Origin: Terrihabitans soli
GTDB taxonomy: Bacteria; Pseudomonadota; Alphaproteobacteria; Rhizobiales; Methylopilaceae
DNA: 64,000 bases
NCBI RefSeq assembly: GCF_014191545.1
Contig: NZ_AP023361.1
Location: 2,570,501-2,634,500, forward strand
Direction: 5' to 3'
A program made the position numbers and the translations under genes. Numbering within the stretch: the first letter of the stretch is position 1; each line of letters begins with the position of its first letter. Positions 25,724 through 34,447 of the stretch are shown here, piece after piece. The notes beneath the pieces were generated by a model. It made no database searches and was not told the DNA's origin. It saw only the letters and a program-made list of their open reading frames with translations.

Positions 25724-27868
25724 ATGATCATTCCTTTTCAGCGGAACCTCATGACCCTCTTCACCCCCGGCCGAAATGTCTGGAATGTCGACCGTGCGGA
25801 GCGCGCCAAGGTGCTGATCGACGCGGCGCCCTATTTCGGCGCGCTGCGCGAGGCGCTCAAAAAAGCCCGCCACACTGTTTTCGTCATCGGCTGGGACATC
25901 AACAGCCGCGTGCCACTGGTCGGCGAGAGCGGCTGCGCCGAAGACGGCTATCCCGAACCGTTCTGCGAGTTCCTGTGCGCCCTGATAAAGGAGCGCCCGA
26001 ACCTTCAGATCAATATTCTTCTCTGGGACTTCTCGGTTCTCTATTCGACCGAGCGCGAAATTTTCCCGGCGCTCAGTCTTGGCTGGAAGATGCCCGAGCG
26101 CATCCAGCTATGTCTGGACGACGCCCTGCCCTTGGGCTCGGCCCATCACCAGAAAATCGTCGTGATCGACGATTGCCTGGCCTTTTCCGGCGGGCTCGAC
26201 ATCACCCACCGCCGCTGGGACACCTGCGAACACGACTTCGACAATCCCAAGCGCAAGGACACGGCCGGCAAGCCCTACCGGCCCTTCCACGATGTGCAGA
26301 TGATGGTCGACGGGCCGGCGGCAAAACGCATCGGCGAGCTGGCGCGCATCCGCTGGAAGCGCGCGACGCTCGAAAGCGTCCACGATGTGCGCGAATGCAG
26401 CGACTGCTGGCCGGAGGCGATCGAGGCGGATTTCCGCAATATCGATATCGGCATTTCGCTGACCCAGCCGCGCTACGATCAGATCCCCGAGCAAGATGAG
26501 GTCGAGCAGCTGTTTCTCGATTCCGTCGCTCTTGCCGAGCGCACGATCTATATCGAAAACCAGTTTCTGACCCGGCTCAATGTCGCCGAGCGCATCGCCG
26601 AGCGCATGCGCGAAAAGCCGGAGCTTGAGGCCATTTTCATCGCCCCGCACACGCATGAAAGCTGGATCGAGGCGCGCACGATGCGCATCGGCCGCATCGC
26701 CTTCCGGAAGATTTTCGACGCGCCGGACTTAGAAAACCGCGTGCGCTTTCTCTATCCGAAAGTCGTCTGCGGCGAGAACGTCACCGACACCATGGTCCAT
26801 TCCAAGGTGATGATTATTGATGACGTGTTCCTGCGCGTCGGCTCGGCCAATCTCAACAACCGGTCGATGGGCACGGACACCGAATGCGATCTGTCCATTG
26901 AGGCCGCGGACGATGAGACACGCGCGGTCATTGCCCATCTGCGCGACACACTGCTCGCCGAACATTGCGGCGTCACCGCCAAAGACATCGCGGCAAGCCT
27001 GAAAGAAACGCATTCGCTGCTGAAAACCGCCGACACGCTGACGGCGCGCGGTCATTCTTTGTGCCCGGTCGAGGATGGCGAACCCGATCCGAAGGAGATA
27101 GCGGCCGCCGTGACCGCCGTTGCCGATCCCGAACGCACGGTCGGCATCGAGACCTTCATCACCCATCTGATGGGCGAGCGCGTGCCCTACCGTCACATCT
27201 CGCACAGCATTCAGGTCGCCATCGGCTGCCTCATTGTCATCGCGCTCGTGCTCGCCTGGCGCTACACGCCGCTATCCGAGCTGACAGATCCCGACACGCT
27301 GCGCTCCCATGCCGTCGCCGTCGCGGAAAGTTATTGGGGACCGGTCCTCGTTATCGGCGTCTTCGTCGCCGCAGGCTTTGTGCTCTTTCCGCTGACCATT
27401 CTCATCGCCGTTACCGCCGGGGCGTTCGGTCCGTGGCTCGGGCTCATCTATGCCGCCGCAGGCGCCGTCGCGAGTTCGCTGACGACCTATCTTGTCGGCG
27501 CGCGCGTCGGCAAATCGGCCCTGCGCAAATTTGTCGGTCCGAGGCTCAATCGCGTGACGCGCCGCGTCGCCGAAAAGGGCGTACTCGCGGTCGCGGCTGT
27601 CCGCCTCGTGCCGGTCGCGCCCTTCACGGTCGTCAATCTCGTGGCCGGCGCCAGCGGCATCCGCTTCACCGATTTTCTGATTGGCACGGCGCTTGGCCTT
27701 CTGCCCGGCCTCATCGTTCTGTCCTCGCTCGGCAATCAGATCTTCCGCGTGCTCGCCGATCCGAGCGTTGCCGACGTCTTCCTGTTCATTGCACTCGTCG
27801 TCGGCTGGGTCTGCCTGTCCTTCGGACTTCAGCTCTTTGTCACGCGGATACGAGGCGCCCGCGCGTGA
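25724..27868 (+). CDS. Phospholipase D / cardiolipin-synthase-like enzyme fused to a VTT (DedA-like) membrane domain
   Basis: This 714-residue protein has two PLD catalytic motifs, HHQKIVVIDD near residue 143 and HSKVMIIDD near 364, in the soluble N-terminal ~450 residues. The C-terminal ~230 residues are membrane-embedded. They contain the VTT/SNARE-associated pattern: FPLTILIAVTAGAFG, then the long helix region with YLVGARVGKSALRKFVG and RLVPVAPFTVVNLVAGAS. The active site probably faces the cytosol and acts on phospholipid headgroups. It is divergent from phoR and lies near a Pho box. It overlaps the next gene as GTGA, implying coupled translation. Confidence 0.9.
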   Translation: MIIPFQRNLMTLFTPGRNVWNVDRAERAKVLIDAAPYFGALREALKKARHTVFVIGWDINSRVPLVGESGCAEDGYPEPFCEFLCALIKERPNLQINILLWDFSVLYSTEREIFPALSLGWKMPERIQLCLDDALPLGSAHHQKIVVIDDCLAFSGGLDITHRRWDTCEHDFDNPKRKDTAGKPYRPFHDVQMMVDGPAAKRIGELARIRWKRATLESVHDVRECSDCWPEAIEADFRNIDIGISLTQPRYDQIPEQDEVEQLFLDSVALAERTIYIENQFLTRLNVAERIAERMREKPELEAIFIAPHTHESWIEARTMRIGRIAFRKIFDAPDLENRVRFLYPKVVCGENVTDTMVHSKVMIIDDVFLRVGSANLNNRSMGTDTECDLSIEAADDETRAVIAHLRDTLLAEHCGVTAKDIAASLKETHSLLKTADTLTARGHSLCPVEDGEPDPKEIAAAVTAVADPERTVGIETFITHLMGERVPYRHISHSIQVAIGCLIVIALVLAWRYTPLSELTDPDTLRSHAVAVAESYWGPVLVIGVFVAAGFVLFPLTILIAVTAGAFGPWLGLIYAAAGAVASSLTTYLVGARVGKSALRKFVGPRLNRVTRRVAEKGVLAVAAVRLVPVAPFTVVNLVAGASGIRFTDFLIGTALGLLPGLIVLSSLGNQIFRVLADPSVADVFLFIALVVGWVCLSFGLQLFVTRIRGARA

Positions 27869-28560
27869 ATGTGCGTGTTCTGACCTGGAACATTCAGGGC
27901 GGGCGGATCGGCAAAGCCGGCCGGTCCGACCTCGCGCCGGTCGTCGGGCTCATCCGGCGCTGGGAGCCGGACATCGTCGCCTTGCAGGAAGTGGATTCCC
28001 GCCGGTGCGCTCCGGGGGATGCGCCGGCCTTCACCTTCATTACCCAGCAGCTCGGCTTTCATGCCGTCGAGGCCAAGACCATCATTGCCAAAGACGGCGG
28101 TGAATACGGACAGATGCTGTCGAGCCGCTGGGCTCTGGCACGGACCGAAGTTCACGACATTTCTGTCCCCCACCGCGAACCGCGCCGCGCCATCGAGGCG
28201 GAGATCGACACCCCAGCGGGCCGCGTCCTGGTTTTCGCCTCGCATTTCGGCCTGACCTTCGGCGAGCGCCGCAAGCAGGCGGAAACCGTGGCGCGGCTGG
28301 CGGCGAAAAGCCGGCATCCGGCGATCGTGCTTGGCGATTTCAACGACTGGACGCGGCACGGGGCAGTTCAGAAGGCCCTGTCCGGCGGCTTCCCGGCTTT
28401 GACCCAGCACCGGACCTGGCCGAGCTTCTTTCCAGTCATGCGGCTCGACCGGGTGTTCTGCCGCCCAGCTTCCGCCCTCCGCAACAGCCGTACGGACCCC
28501 GAAGGGGCCCGATTTTCCGACCACCTGCCCATTATCGCCGACATAAATTTGGCCGTTTGA
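27865..28560 (+). CDS. Endonuclease/exonuclease/phosphatase (EEP) family protein
   Basis: This 231-residue EEP-fold hydrolase has NVRVLTWNIQGG at the N-terminus (Asn), IVALQEVD (metal-binding Glu), LGDFNDW and a terminal FSDHLPIIAD with the catalytic Asp-His. Members cleave phosphodiesters or phosphomonoesters in DNA, sphingolipids or inositol lipids. Coupling to the PLD/VTT gene by a GTGA overlap favours a lipid headgroup substrate. That is inferred only from context. The start is GTG at 27865. Confidence 0.88.
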   Translation: MNVRVLTWNIQGGRIGKAGRSDLAPVVGLIRRWEPDIVALQEVDSRRCAPGDAPAFTFITQQLGFHAVEAKTIIAKDGGEYGQMLSSRWALARTEVHDISVPHREPRRAIEAEIDTPAGRVLVFASHFGLTFGERRKQAETVARLAAKSRHPAIVLGDFNDWTRHGAVQKALSGGFPALTQHRTWPSFFPVMRLDRVFCRPASALRNSRTDPEGARFSDHLPIIADINLAV

Positions 28561-28657
28561 ACCTTTGCACTCCCTGACTCGACCAATTTAGAGAAACCCG
28601 GCACAAACTCATTGTTGCGTCGTGGAAAATAAGGGAAAATAGGCCTATAGGCTGGGC

Positions 28658-30412
28658 ATGGCGCAAAGCGAATTTATCCTACTCGTCGACGACGGGCCCG
28701 AACCGCCGTCGCTACCGCTTGCGCGGTGGAAGGTCGCCGTCATTGACGACGACCCTGCCGTGCATAGCGGCACGCGCTTCGCGCTGCAGGATTATCAGCT
28801 CAACGGAAGACGGCTCGAACTTCTGCCCGCGCATTCGGCGCGCGAAGGTCGCGAGCTTCTCAAGGCACATCCCGACATTGCGGTCATTCTGCTCGACGTC
28901 GTGATGGAGCATGACTCCGCGGGTCTCGAACTCGTCGAATACATCCGCACCGAACTGAAGAACGAAATCTGCCGCATCATCCTGCGCACCGGCCAACCGG
29001 GCCAGGCACCCGAGCGCCGCGTGATCGTCGATTACGATATCAACGACTACAAAGCGAAAACCGAACTCACCGCCGACAAGCTCTTCACCGCGATGACGGC
29101 GGCGCTACGCAGCTATGAGCAGCTCAAGCGCCTGACCGAGACGCGCCGCGGCCTCGAGATCATCGTCGAGGCGGCTTCCGATGTTTTCGAAACGGGCTCG
29201 CTGAATAAATTTTCCGAAGGCGTTCTTACTCAGCTCTCTTCGCTGATCGATGCCGATTGCGCCGGCATGCTGGTGCTGCGCGAGGAAAGCGACAATTCCG
29301 ATTTCCGTGTTCTCGCTGGCTCCGGCACCTATCGCGATTTTGCGACTATCGAGCGCCGAGCGGCCATCACGCGCGATCTCAGCCAGCTGATCGAACGCGC
29401 CTTCTCGGACCGCAAACATTCCTTCCTCGACGGCCGCACGCTTTTGTATCTGCGCACCGCGAGCGGCCGCGAGATCGTCGTTTTGCTCGACGCGACCAAA
29501 CATCTGTCGGACACCGATCGCGCGCTTGTTGAAGTGTTCTGCAGCCGCCTCGCCATCGCCTTCGACAATGTGTCGCTTTACGACCAGCTGCAGGAAGCCA
29601 ACGCAAATCTCGAACAGCGCGTCGAAATCAGAACGCGCGAGCTTTCGACCGCCAATGAGCGGCTCGAGCTACAGTGGTCGCGCCTGCGCACCGCTGCGAC
29701 CTTTAAGAGCGAAGTTCTCGGCACCGTCGCGCACGATCTGAAAAATCCGCTCGCGGTCGTGCTTGGCCGCACGGAGATGCTCACCGAATTTCTGTCCATG
29801 TCGCCGCTCCCCGCCGAACAGGCCGAGCAGCAGATCAGCCATATCCGCAAAGCGGTGCATCGGCTGATCGAGATGATCGACAGCCTGATCGGCGATGCGA
29901 TGAAGGATGCGGACAATATCGCGCTGCGCCATGATCATTTCGACTTGGCAAAACTCGTCGCGGAAACGGTCGAGGCCAACCGGACGCTCGGCGAGCGCAA
30001 GGAACAAACGATCACGCTGACTGCGCCGGACGAACTCATGACCTGGGGCGATGCCGACCGCCTGCGCGAGGCGATCGACAATCTTCTGTCCAACGCCGTG
30101 AAATACTCACCGCTGAAGGGCGAGATTCTGGTCGATGTGATCGGTGATCAGGAAGGCGCCGTCGTCTCGATCTCGGATTCGGGCCCCGGCCTGTCGCCGG
30201 AAGACGAAGGCCGACTGTTCGGCCGCTTCCAGCGCCTGTCGGCCAAGCCCACCGGGGGCGAAAGCTCGACCGGTCTTGGACTATCCATCGTCAAGCGAAT
30301 CGTCGATTTGCATGGCGGCGCCATCCTGGTCGATAAAGGCCCCCTTGGCGGCGCCCGTTTCACCCTGTCGCTGCCTCACAGACGGGCCCATGAGTCAGAA
30401 TCAAACCCATAA
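28658..30412 (+). CDS. Hybrid sensor: receiver + DUF3369 + histidine kinase
   Basis: The 584-residue cytosolic protein starts with a receiver domain (KVAVIDDDPAVHSG; phosphate-accepting Asp in ILLDVVM). A DUF3369 sensory domain (~170-310) follows, holding AGMLVLREESD and GREIVVLLDATKHL. A coiled linker leads to the kinase: VAHDLKNPLAVVLGRTEM carries the His, then DNLLSNAVKYSP, SDSGPGLSPEDEG and STGLGLSIVKRIV. With no membrane segments it senses an internal signal or a partner. Its last 23 bases overlap the next gene, a response regulator that is the natural partner. Confidence 0.92.
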   Translation: MAQSEFILLVDDGPEPPSLPLARWKVAVIDDDPAVHSGTRFALQDYQLNGRRLELLPAHSAREGRELLKAHPDIAVILLDVVMEHDSAGLELVEYIRTELKNEICRIILRTGQPGQAPERRVIVDYDINDYKAKTELTADKLFTAMTAALRSYEQLKRLTETRRGLEIIVEAASDVFETGSLNKFSEGVLTQLSSLIDADCAGMLVLREESDNSDFRVLAGSGTYRDFATIERRAAITRDLSQLIERAFSDRKHSFLDGRTLLYLRTASGREIVVLLDATKHLSDTDRALVEVFCSRLAIAFDNVSLYDQLQEANANLEQRVEIRTRELSTANERLELQWSRLRTAATFKSEVLGTVAHDLKNPLAVVLGRTEMLTEFLSMSPLPAEQAEQQISHIRKAVHRLIEMIDSLIGDAMKDADNIALRHDHFDLAKLVAETVEANRTLGERKEQTITLTAPDELMTWGDADRLREAIDNLLSNAVKYSPLKGEILVDVIGDQEGAVVSISDSGPGLSPEDEGRLFGRFQRLSAKPTGGESSTGLGLSIVKRIVDLHGGAILVDKGPLGGARFTLSLPHRRAHESESNP

Positions 30413-31121
30413 GATCGTAGTCGTCGACGACGAGGCTGCGGCCCGCGACATGATCGGCGATTATTTGAAGCTGCACGGCTTCGTCGTGACGCTGTGCGAC
30501 GGCGGCCCGGCTCTGCGCGCGCATGTCAAGAAGGACACGCCCGATCTCGTCGTCCTCGATCTCAACATGCCGGAAGAAGACGGCCTGTCGCTGATCCGCT
30601 TCCTGAAGCAGGAAAAGCCGCGCCTTCCCGTGATCATGCTGACGGCGACGGCAAGCCCGATCGACCGCGTCGTCGGCCTCGAACTTGGCGCCGACGACTA
30701 TCTGGCAAAGCCCGCGGAACTGCGAGAACTTCTCGCCCGCATCCGTTCGGTCCTGCGCCGCAGCGCCGGCGGGGGAGCAGCAGCCGGCGGCGGCACTGCC
30801 TCGGAAACCGTCAAGATCGGGACCAAATGGCTCGATATGGCGAGCCGCACGCTGCGCGATGAAAAAGGCGAGGAACACCCCCTCACCAATTCGGAATTCA
30901 CGCTCCTGAAGGCCTTCGCCGACCACCCCAAAAGAGTGCTGTCCCGCGAGCGCCTTCTGGACCTTGCCAATGCCCGCGATGCGGATGCTTTCGACCGCGC
31001 GATCGACGTGAGAATCACAAGAATTCGCAAGAAGATAGAGCCCGACCCCGGCAATCCGCGGGTGATCCGCACGGTGCGCGGCGCCGGCTACGTCTTCTCC
31101 CCCGACGAAAAAGACATCTGA
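30390..31121 (+). CDS. OmpR-family response regulator
   Basis: The 243-residue protein has a receiver domain with Asp in LVVLDLNMP and Lys in YLAKPAE. A short Gly/Ala linker leads to a winged-helix trans_reg_C domain (HPLTNSEFTLLKAF, RVLSRERLLDLA, VRITRIRKKIE, IRTVRGAGYVF). The ATG at 30390 lies inside the kinase gene, and the 23-base overlap implies coupled expression. A hairpin terminator follows. Target genes are unknown. Confidence 0.92.
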   Translation: MSQNQTHKIVVVDDEAAARDMIGDYLKLHGFVVTLCDGGPALRAHVKKDTPDLVVLDLNMPEEDGLSLIRFLKQEKPRLPVIMLTATASPIDRVVGLELGADDYLAKPAELRELLARIRSVLRRSAGGGAAAGGGTASETVKIGTKWLDMASRTLRDEKGEEHPLTNSEFTLLKAFADHPKRVLSRERLLDLANARDADAFDRAIDVRITRIRKKIEPDPGNPRVIRTVRGAGYVFSPDEKDI

Positions 31122-31139
31122 GGGCCGAAAACGGCCAAT

Positions 31140-31172
31140 TGTTTCTTCCCGAGGGGTGGGAAGAAACATTTC
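31140..31172 (+). terminator. Hairpin terminator after the kinase/regulator pair
   Basis: An eleven-pair perfect stem (TGTTTCTTCCC / GGGAAGAAACA) with loop GAGGGGT is followed by TTTCTC. It begins 18 bp after the regulator stop. The T-tract is short. Confidence 0.65.
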
Positions 31173-31283
31173 TCGCAATCTTGAAACCTCATTCCTTAAC
31201 GCGCGCAAACCTCCCGAAATGGTGAGCCCCTAAAACGGTTTCATCGAAGTGGGGCCAAGAACTGGCCTCGGGGAGACGGGACA

Positions 31284-31658
31284 ATGAACCACCTGGCCAA
31301 AAACTCACTCGTTCAGGCAGCTGCCCTGACGGTCGTTTGGGTCGTTGCGTGCAGCTTCACCACCCTGACCACGGCGGCCCCCGCCAAGGTCGAGGCCCGT
31401 CACCCGGACATGGCCGTCGCCCAGGCGTTCGATGCAATCGGACAGTCGGGCATCCGCCACGAGATCGGTGCCAAGAAGGGCGATCTGCTGGTTCAGCAGA
31501 ACTCCTGCCAGACCTGGCCCTACGTCGCGTCCGAATGCCTGACCGGCAAGGCCGCGGCCCGCAAAGTTTCCCGGACAATCACCATCGAGAATCGTACGAG
31601 CGCACAGAGCTCGGCTCTCATCCGGGTTGTCGCCGAGCCGCAGATGGCGGCGCGGTAA
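31284..31658 (+). CDS. Secreted small hypothetical protein with conserved Cys pair
   Basis: The product is 124 residues. The N-terminal hydrophobic segment (AALTVVWVVACSFTTLTTAAPA) acts as a signal peptide or anchor. The mature part has NSCQTWPYVASECL, a motif I associate with small exported proteins of Hyphomicrobiales. The two cysteines could pair. GGGGAGAC precedes the ATG. Function is unknown. Confidence 0.65.
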   Translation: MNHLAKNSLVQAAALTVVWVVACSFTTLTTAAPAKVEARHPDMAVAQAFDAIGQSGIRHEIGAKKGDLLVQQNSCQTWPYVASECLTGKAAARKVSRTITIENRTSAQSSALIRVVAEPQMAAR

Positions 31659-31710
31659 GTTTTCGAGGTCGAGCGGGACCATCAAGGTCGGTTCCGCCCG
31701 TGAGGTTTTG

Positions 31711-31980
31711 ATGAACGGATACGTACTGGTTTTGGCTCTCGTCTCAGCGCTCGCTCTGTTTGCGGGTGTGAGTGCCTTCGGCGGTACGTGCGCAGATATG
31801 CTCGAGATTTCAGCCGGCTTTGCCCTCGGTACCGGCGTTGTCTCGAAGCATGAAGGCGAGCCTGCTCCGGCTTCCCCCCCCACCCCCCCGCCGGAGCAGG
31901 CCCCCGCCACCCTTCTTTCCTCCGCCCGCTCATCTGAGCGTCCACCGCCCGGGTATCCGCCCGGGCTTTTGGCCGTCTGA
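31711..31980 (+). CDS. Small membrane or exported protein with proline-rich tail, unknown
   Basis: The product is 89 residues. It has an N-terminal hydrophobic helix (YVLVLALVSALALFAGVSAF) and a second weaker one, then a proline-rich tail (ASPPTPPPEQ). TGAGG lies before the ATG at 31711. No family is recognised. It precedes the large sensor kinase by 26 bp and may be its co-transcribed partner. Confidence 0.5.
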   Translation: MNGYVLVLALVSALALFAGVSAFGGTCADMLEISAGFALGTGVVSKHEGEPAPASPPTPPPEQAPATLLSSARSSERPPPGYPPGLLAV

Positions 31981-32006
31981 TCGACGGCCGTTCCGGGGGG
32001 AACCAG

Positions 32007-34439
32007 GTGCTCGCAAACAGCTTTCTCGACGATCTGGCGGCCGAAACGGCCGCTGAAGGCGTTTCGCGTACGGGTTCCTCAACCGGTGGAGTTGCAACCC
32101 CTGACGGTCCGGGCAAAGCTCCGCGCCGAGGTGTGGGTGGCATGCGTATCGGACCGAAAATTCTTCTCGTCGGCGCGATTCCGATCGCGATCGCGGCGGT
32201 TATTGCGGTCGCCGCCTGGATGCTGCTCGGCCAGGCCGACCGCGCGCGCCAGGGTGCGGTTCTCGCCGGCGCCTTCTACCGGAATTTGAGCCTCGCGGTC
32301 GCCGCGCGCGACGACTATGTGAAGGCGCGCCCGGACGAGCGTATCAAGCATCTGTCGGAATTTGCGAGCTTTGCTCAGCAGGCGCAGAACGACATGAACG
32401 CGCTGATCTCCTTTGCCGGCGACCGCGCGCAGCAATCCAAAATCGATGAAAGCCGCGATGCGCTGAGTCTGTTCATGCGCCGTATGGCCGAATATGTACA
32501 GGCGACCGACCGCAACGATCTTGCCGCCGCCAGCATGGCCGAACGTGCGGCAAGCTTGATCGCCCTGACCGATCAGGCCCGTGCCCGCCAGCATGCCTCC
32601 AATCAGGACATCATGGCCTCGCTGACCGACCGCGACCGCAAAGTGCGGTTTGCACGCGAGATCGTCGACAAGGCGCAGGAACTCATCACCGGCATCGATG
32701 CTGTCGAGCTGCATTTCGCGCGCGCGCCGCAGGACCAGAAGACCGGCGACTACCAGCTCACCCGCCTGATGCAGATCGCCAACGAACTCTCGAAACTCCT
32801 GAAAGAGGCGGGCCGCACCAACAGCGCCGAAGAACTGCCGGCGCTCGTCGCCTCTTATGACGCCGCAATCCGCGCGAGCGGCGGCAAGCCCACCGAGGCC
32901 AGCAAAAAACTGACCGACTGGTCCGATCGTCTTTTGAAAGTGCATTCGAGCGAGCGCCGCAAACTGCACGACGAAGTTGCCGAGCTTCTGACCTATTCGG
33001 TTCAGGCCAACGAGATCGACCAGGCGACGCAGAACATCGCGATCGAGACGTTGAAACTTGGACAGTCAACGACCAAAGCCCTCACCGACCGCGACCAGGA
33101 CGAGACCAACCGCATTCTGCAGCAGAGCAATAATCTCTCGCGCCGCGTTGCCTCCCTGCCGATCTCGCCGCTTATCCAGTCGGAAATGGTCGATGCGATC
33201 GATCAGTGGCGCAACGCGCTTTCGGGCACGGAAGACGCGCTCTCGACGCAGAACCAGATGATCTCGGACATGGACCGCAGTGCGACCTCGCTGCTCGACC
33301 GTGCGCGCGATCTGAACGATGATTTCACACGGTTCGCCAACAGCATTTCGGACTGGGTGCGCTCCATACTCATTGCCGGCGCGGCGATCGGCGTTCTGGC
33401 TGGCGCCATCCTTGCGATCGTTGTCGCCCGTTCGATTACCCAGCCGCTCGGCAGCCTCAAGACCCGCATGATGGAGCTCGCCAACGATCCGTTCGCGGGA
33501 CCGGTTGCCGAGGGCGACCGGCGCGACGAACTCGGCGAAATGGCGCGCGCCGCCAATTTCTTCGTCACCGAAATCGGCCGCCGCGAACATGCGCTGCGGC
33601 GCGCCAAGGAACGCGCCGACACCGCGCTTGCGGATCTCAGACAGACGCAGGACGATCTTATTCAGTATGAAAAGCTCGCTTCGCTCGGCCAGCTCGTCGC
33701 CGGTGTCGCCCACGAGATCAACACGCCGGTCGGCATCGCGCTGACGACCGCGACCTCGATGAGCTCCGAGGCGAAAGAGTTCGGCGATGCGGCCGCCTCG
33801 GGCCGCCTCCTGCGCTCCGAATTCGAGCGCTTCGTCGCCCGCATCAAGGAAGGCACGCAGCTTCTGCAGACCAATCTCAACCGCGCCGCCGAACTCGTTT
33901 ATTCGTTCAAACAAGTTGCCGTGGATCAGACGAGCGGCGAACGGCGCACCTTCCCGCTCGACAGCTGGCTCAACGAACTTCTGACCTCGCTCGGCCCCGT
34001 GCTGCGCAAGACCGGCCATGAAGTGAAGATCGAATGCCGGGAAGGCCTGACAATGGACACCTATCCCGGCGCGCTGGCGCAGGTCGTCACCAATCTCGTG
34101 ATGAACGCCGTCTCGCATGCTTATGACGAGGATCAGGCGGGCCATATGGTGCTGCGCGTCGAAGAGCAGCGGAGCGGCTGGCTGCGCATGACCTTCAAGG
34201 ACGACGGCCGCGGCATTCCGCCGGAAAATCACGAGCGCATTTTCGAGCCCTTCTTCACCACGGGACGCGCGCACGGCTCGACGGGCCTTGGCCTTCACAT
34301 CGTCTACAATCTCGTGACCAACAGCCTTCAGGGCCGCATCGATCTCGAAAGCGATGTCGGCAAAGGCACGACCTTCATTATCGACCTTCCGAAAAGCGTG
34401 GCTGATGCCGCGCCCCAGAAACACTTCGCAACCGCGTGA
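32007..34439 (+). CDS. Membrane sensor histidine kinase with large periplasmic domain
   Basis: The 810-residue kinase has an N-terminal cytosolic stretch of ~50 residues and TM1 (ILLVGAIPIAIAAVIAVAAWMLL). A helical periplasmic sensor of nearly 380 residues follows, then TM2 (SILIAGAAIGVLAGAILAIVV), a HAMP domain and a coiled coil. The HisKA-like box VAGVAHEINTPVGIALTTA has its His near residue 570. The ATPase domain shows NLVMNAVSHAY, DDGRGIPPENH and STGLGLHIVYN. The start is GTG 32007 after GGGGGGAAC. Its stop overlaps a possible GTG start of the binding-protein gene, so the sensor may report on that ligand. Confidence 0.9.
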   Translation: MLANSFLDDLAAETAAEGVSRTGSSTGGVATPDGPGKAPRRGVGGMRIGPKILLVGAIPIAIAAVIAVAAWMLLGQADRARQGAVLAGAFYRNLSLAVAARDDYVKARPDERIKHLSEFASFAQQAQNDMNALISFAGDRAQQSKIDESRDALSLFMRRMAEYVQATDRNDLAAASMAERAASLIALTDQARARQHASNQDIMASLTDRDRKVRFAREIVDKAQELITGIDAVELHFARAPQDQKTGDYQLTRLMQIANELSKLLKEAGRTNSAEELPALVASYDAAIRASGGKPTEASKKLTDWSDRLLKVHSSERRKLHDEVAELLTYSVQANEIDQATQNIAIETLKLGQSTTKALTDRDQDETNRILQQSNNLSRRVASLPISPLIQSEMVDAIDQWRNALSGTEDALSTQNQMISDMDRSATSLLDRARDLNDDFTRFANSISDWVRSILIAGAAIGVLAGAILAIVVARSITQPLGSLKTRMMELANDPFAGPVAEGDRRDELGEMARAANFFVTEIGRREHALRRAKERADTALADLRQTQDDLIQYEKLASLGQLVAGVAHEINTPVGIALTTATSMSSEAKEFGDAAASGRLLRSEFERFVARIKEGTQLLQTNLNRAAELVYSFKQVAVDQTSGERRTFPLDSWLNELLTSLGPVLRKTGHEVKIECREGLTMDTYPGALAQVVTNLVMNAVSHAYDEDQAGHMVLRVEEQRSGWLRMTFKDDGRGIPPENHERIFEPFFTTGRAHGSTGLGLHIVYNLVTNSLQGRIDLESDVGKGTTFIIDLPKSVADAAPQKHFATA

Positions 34440-34447
34440 GACAGATT

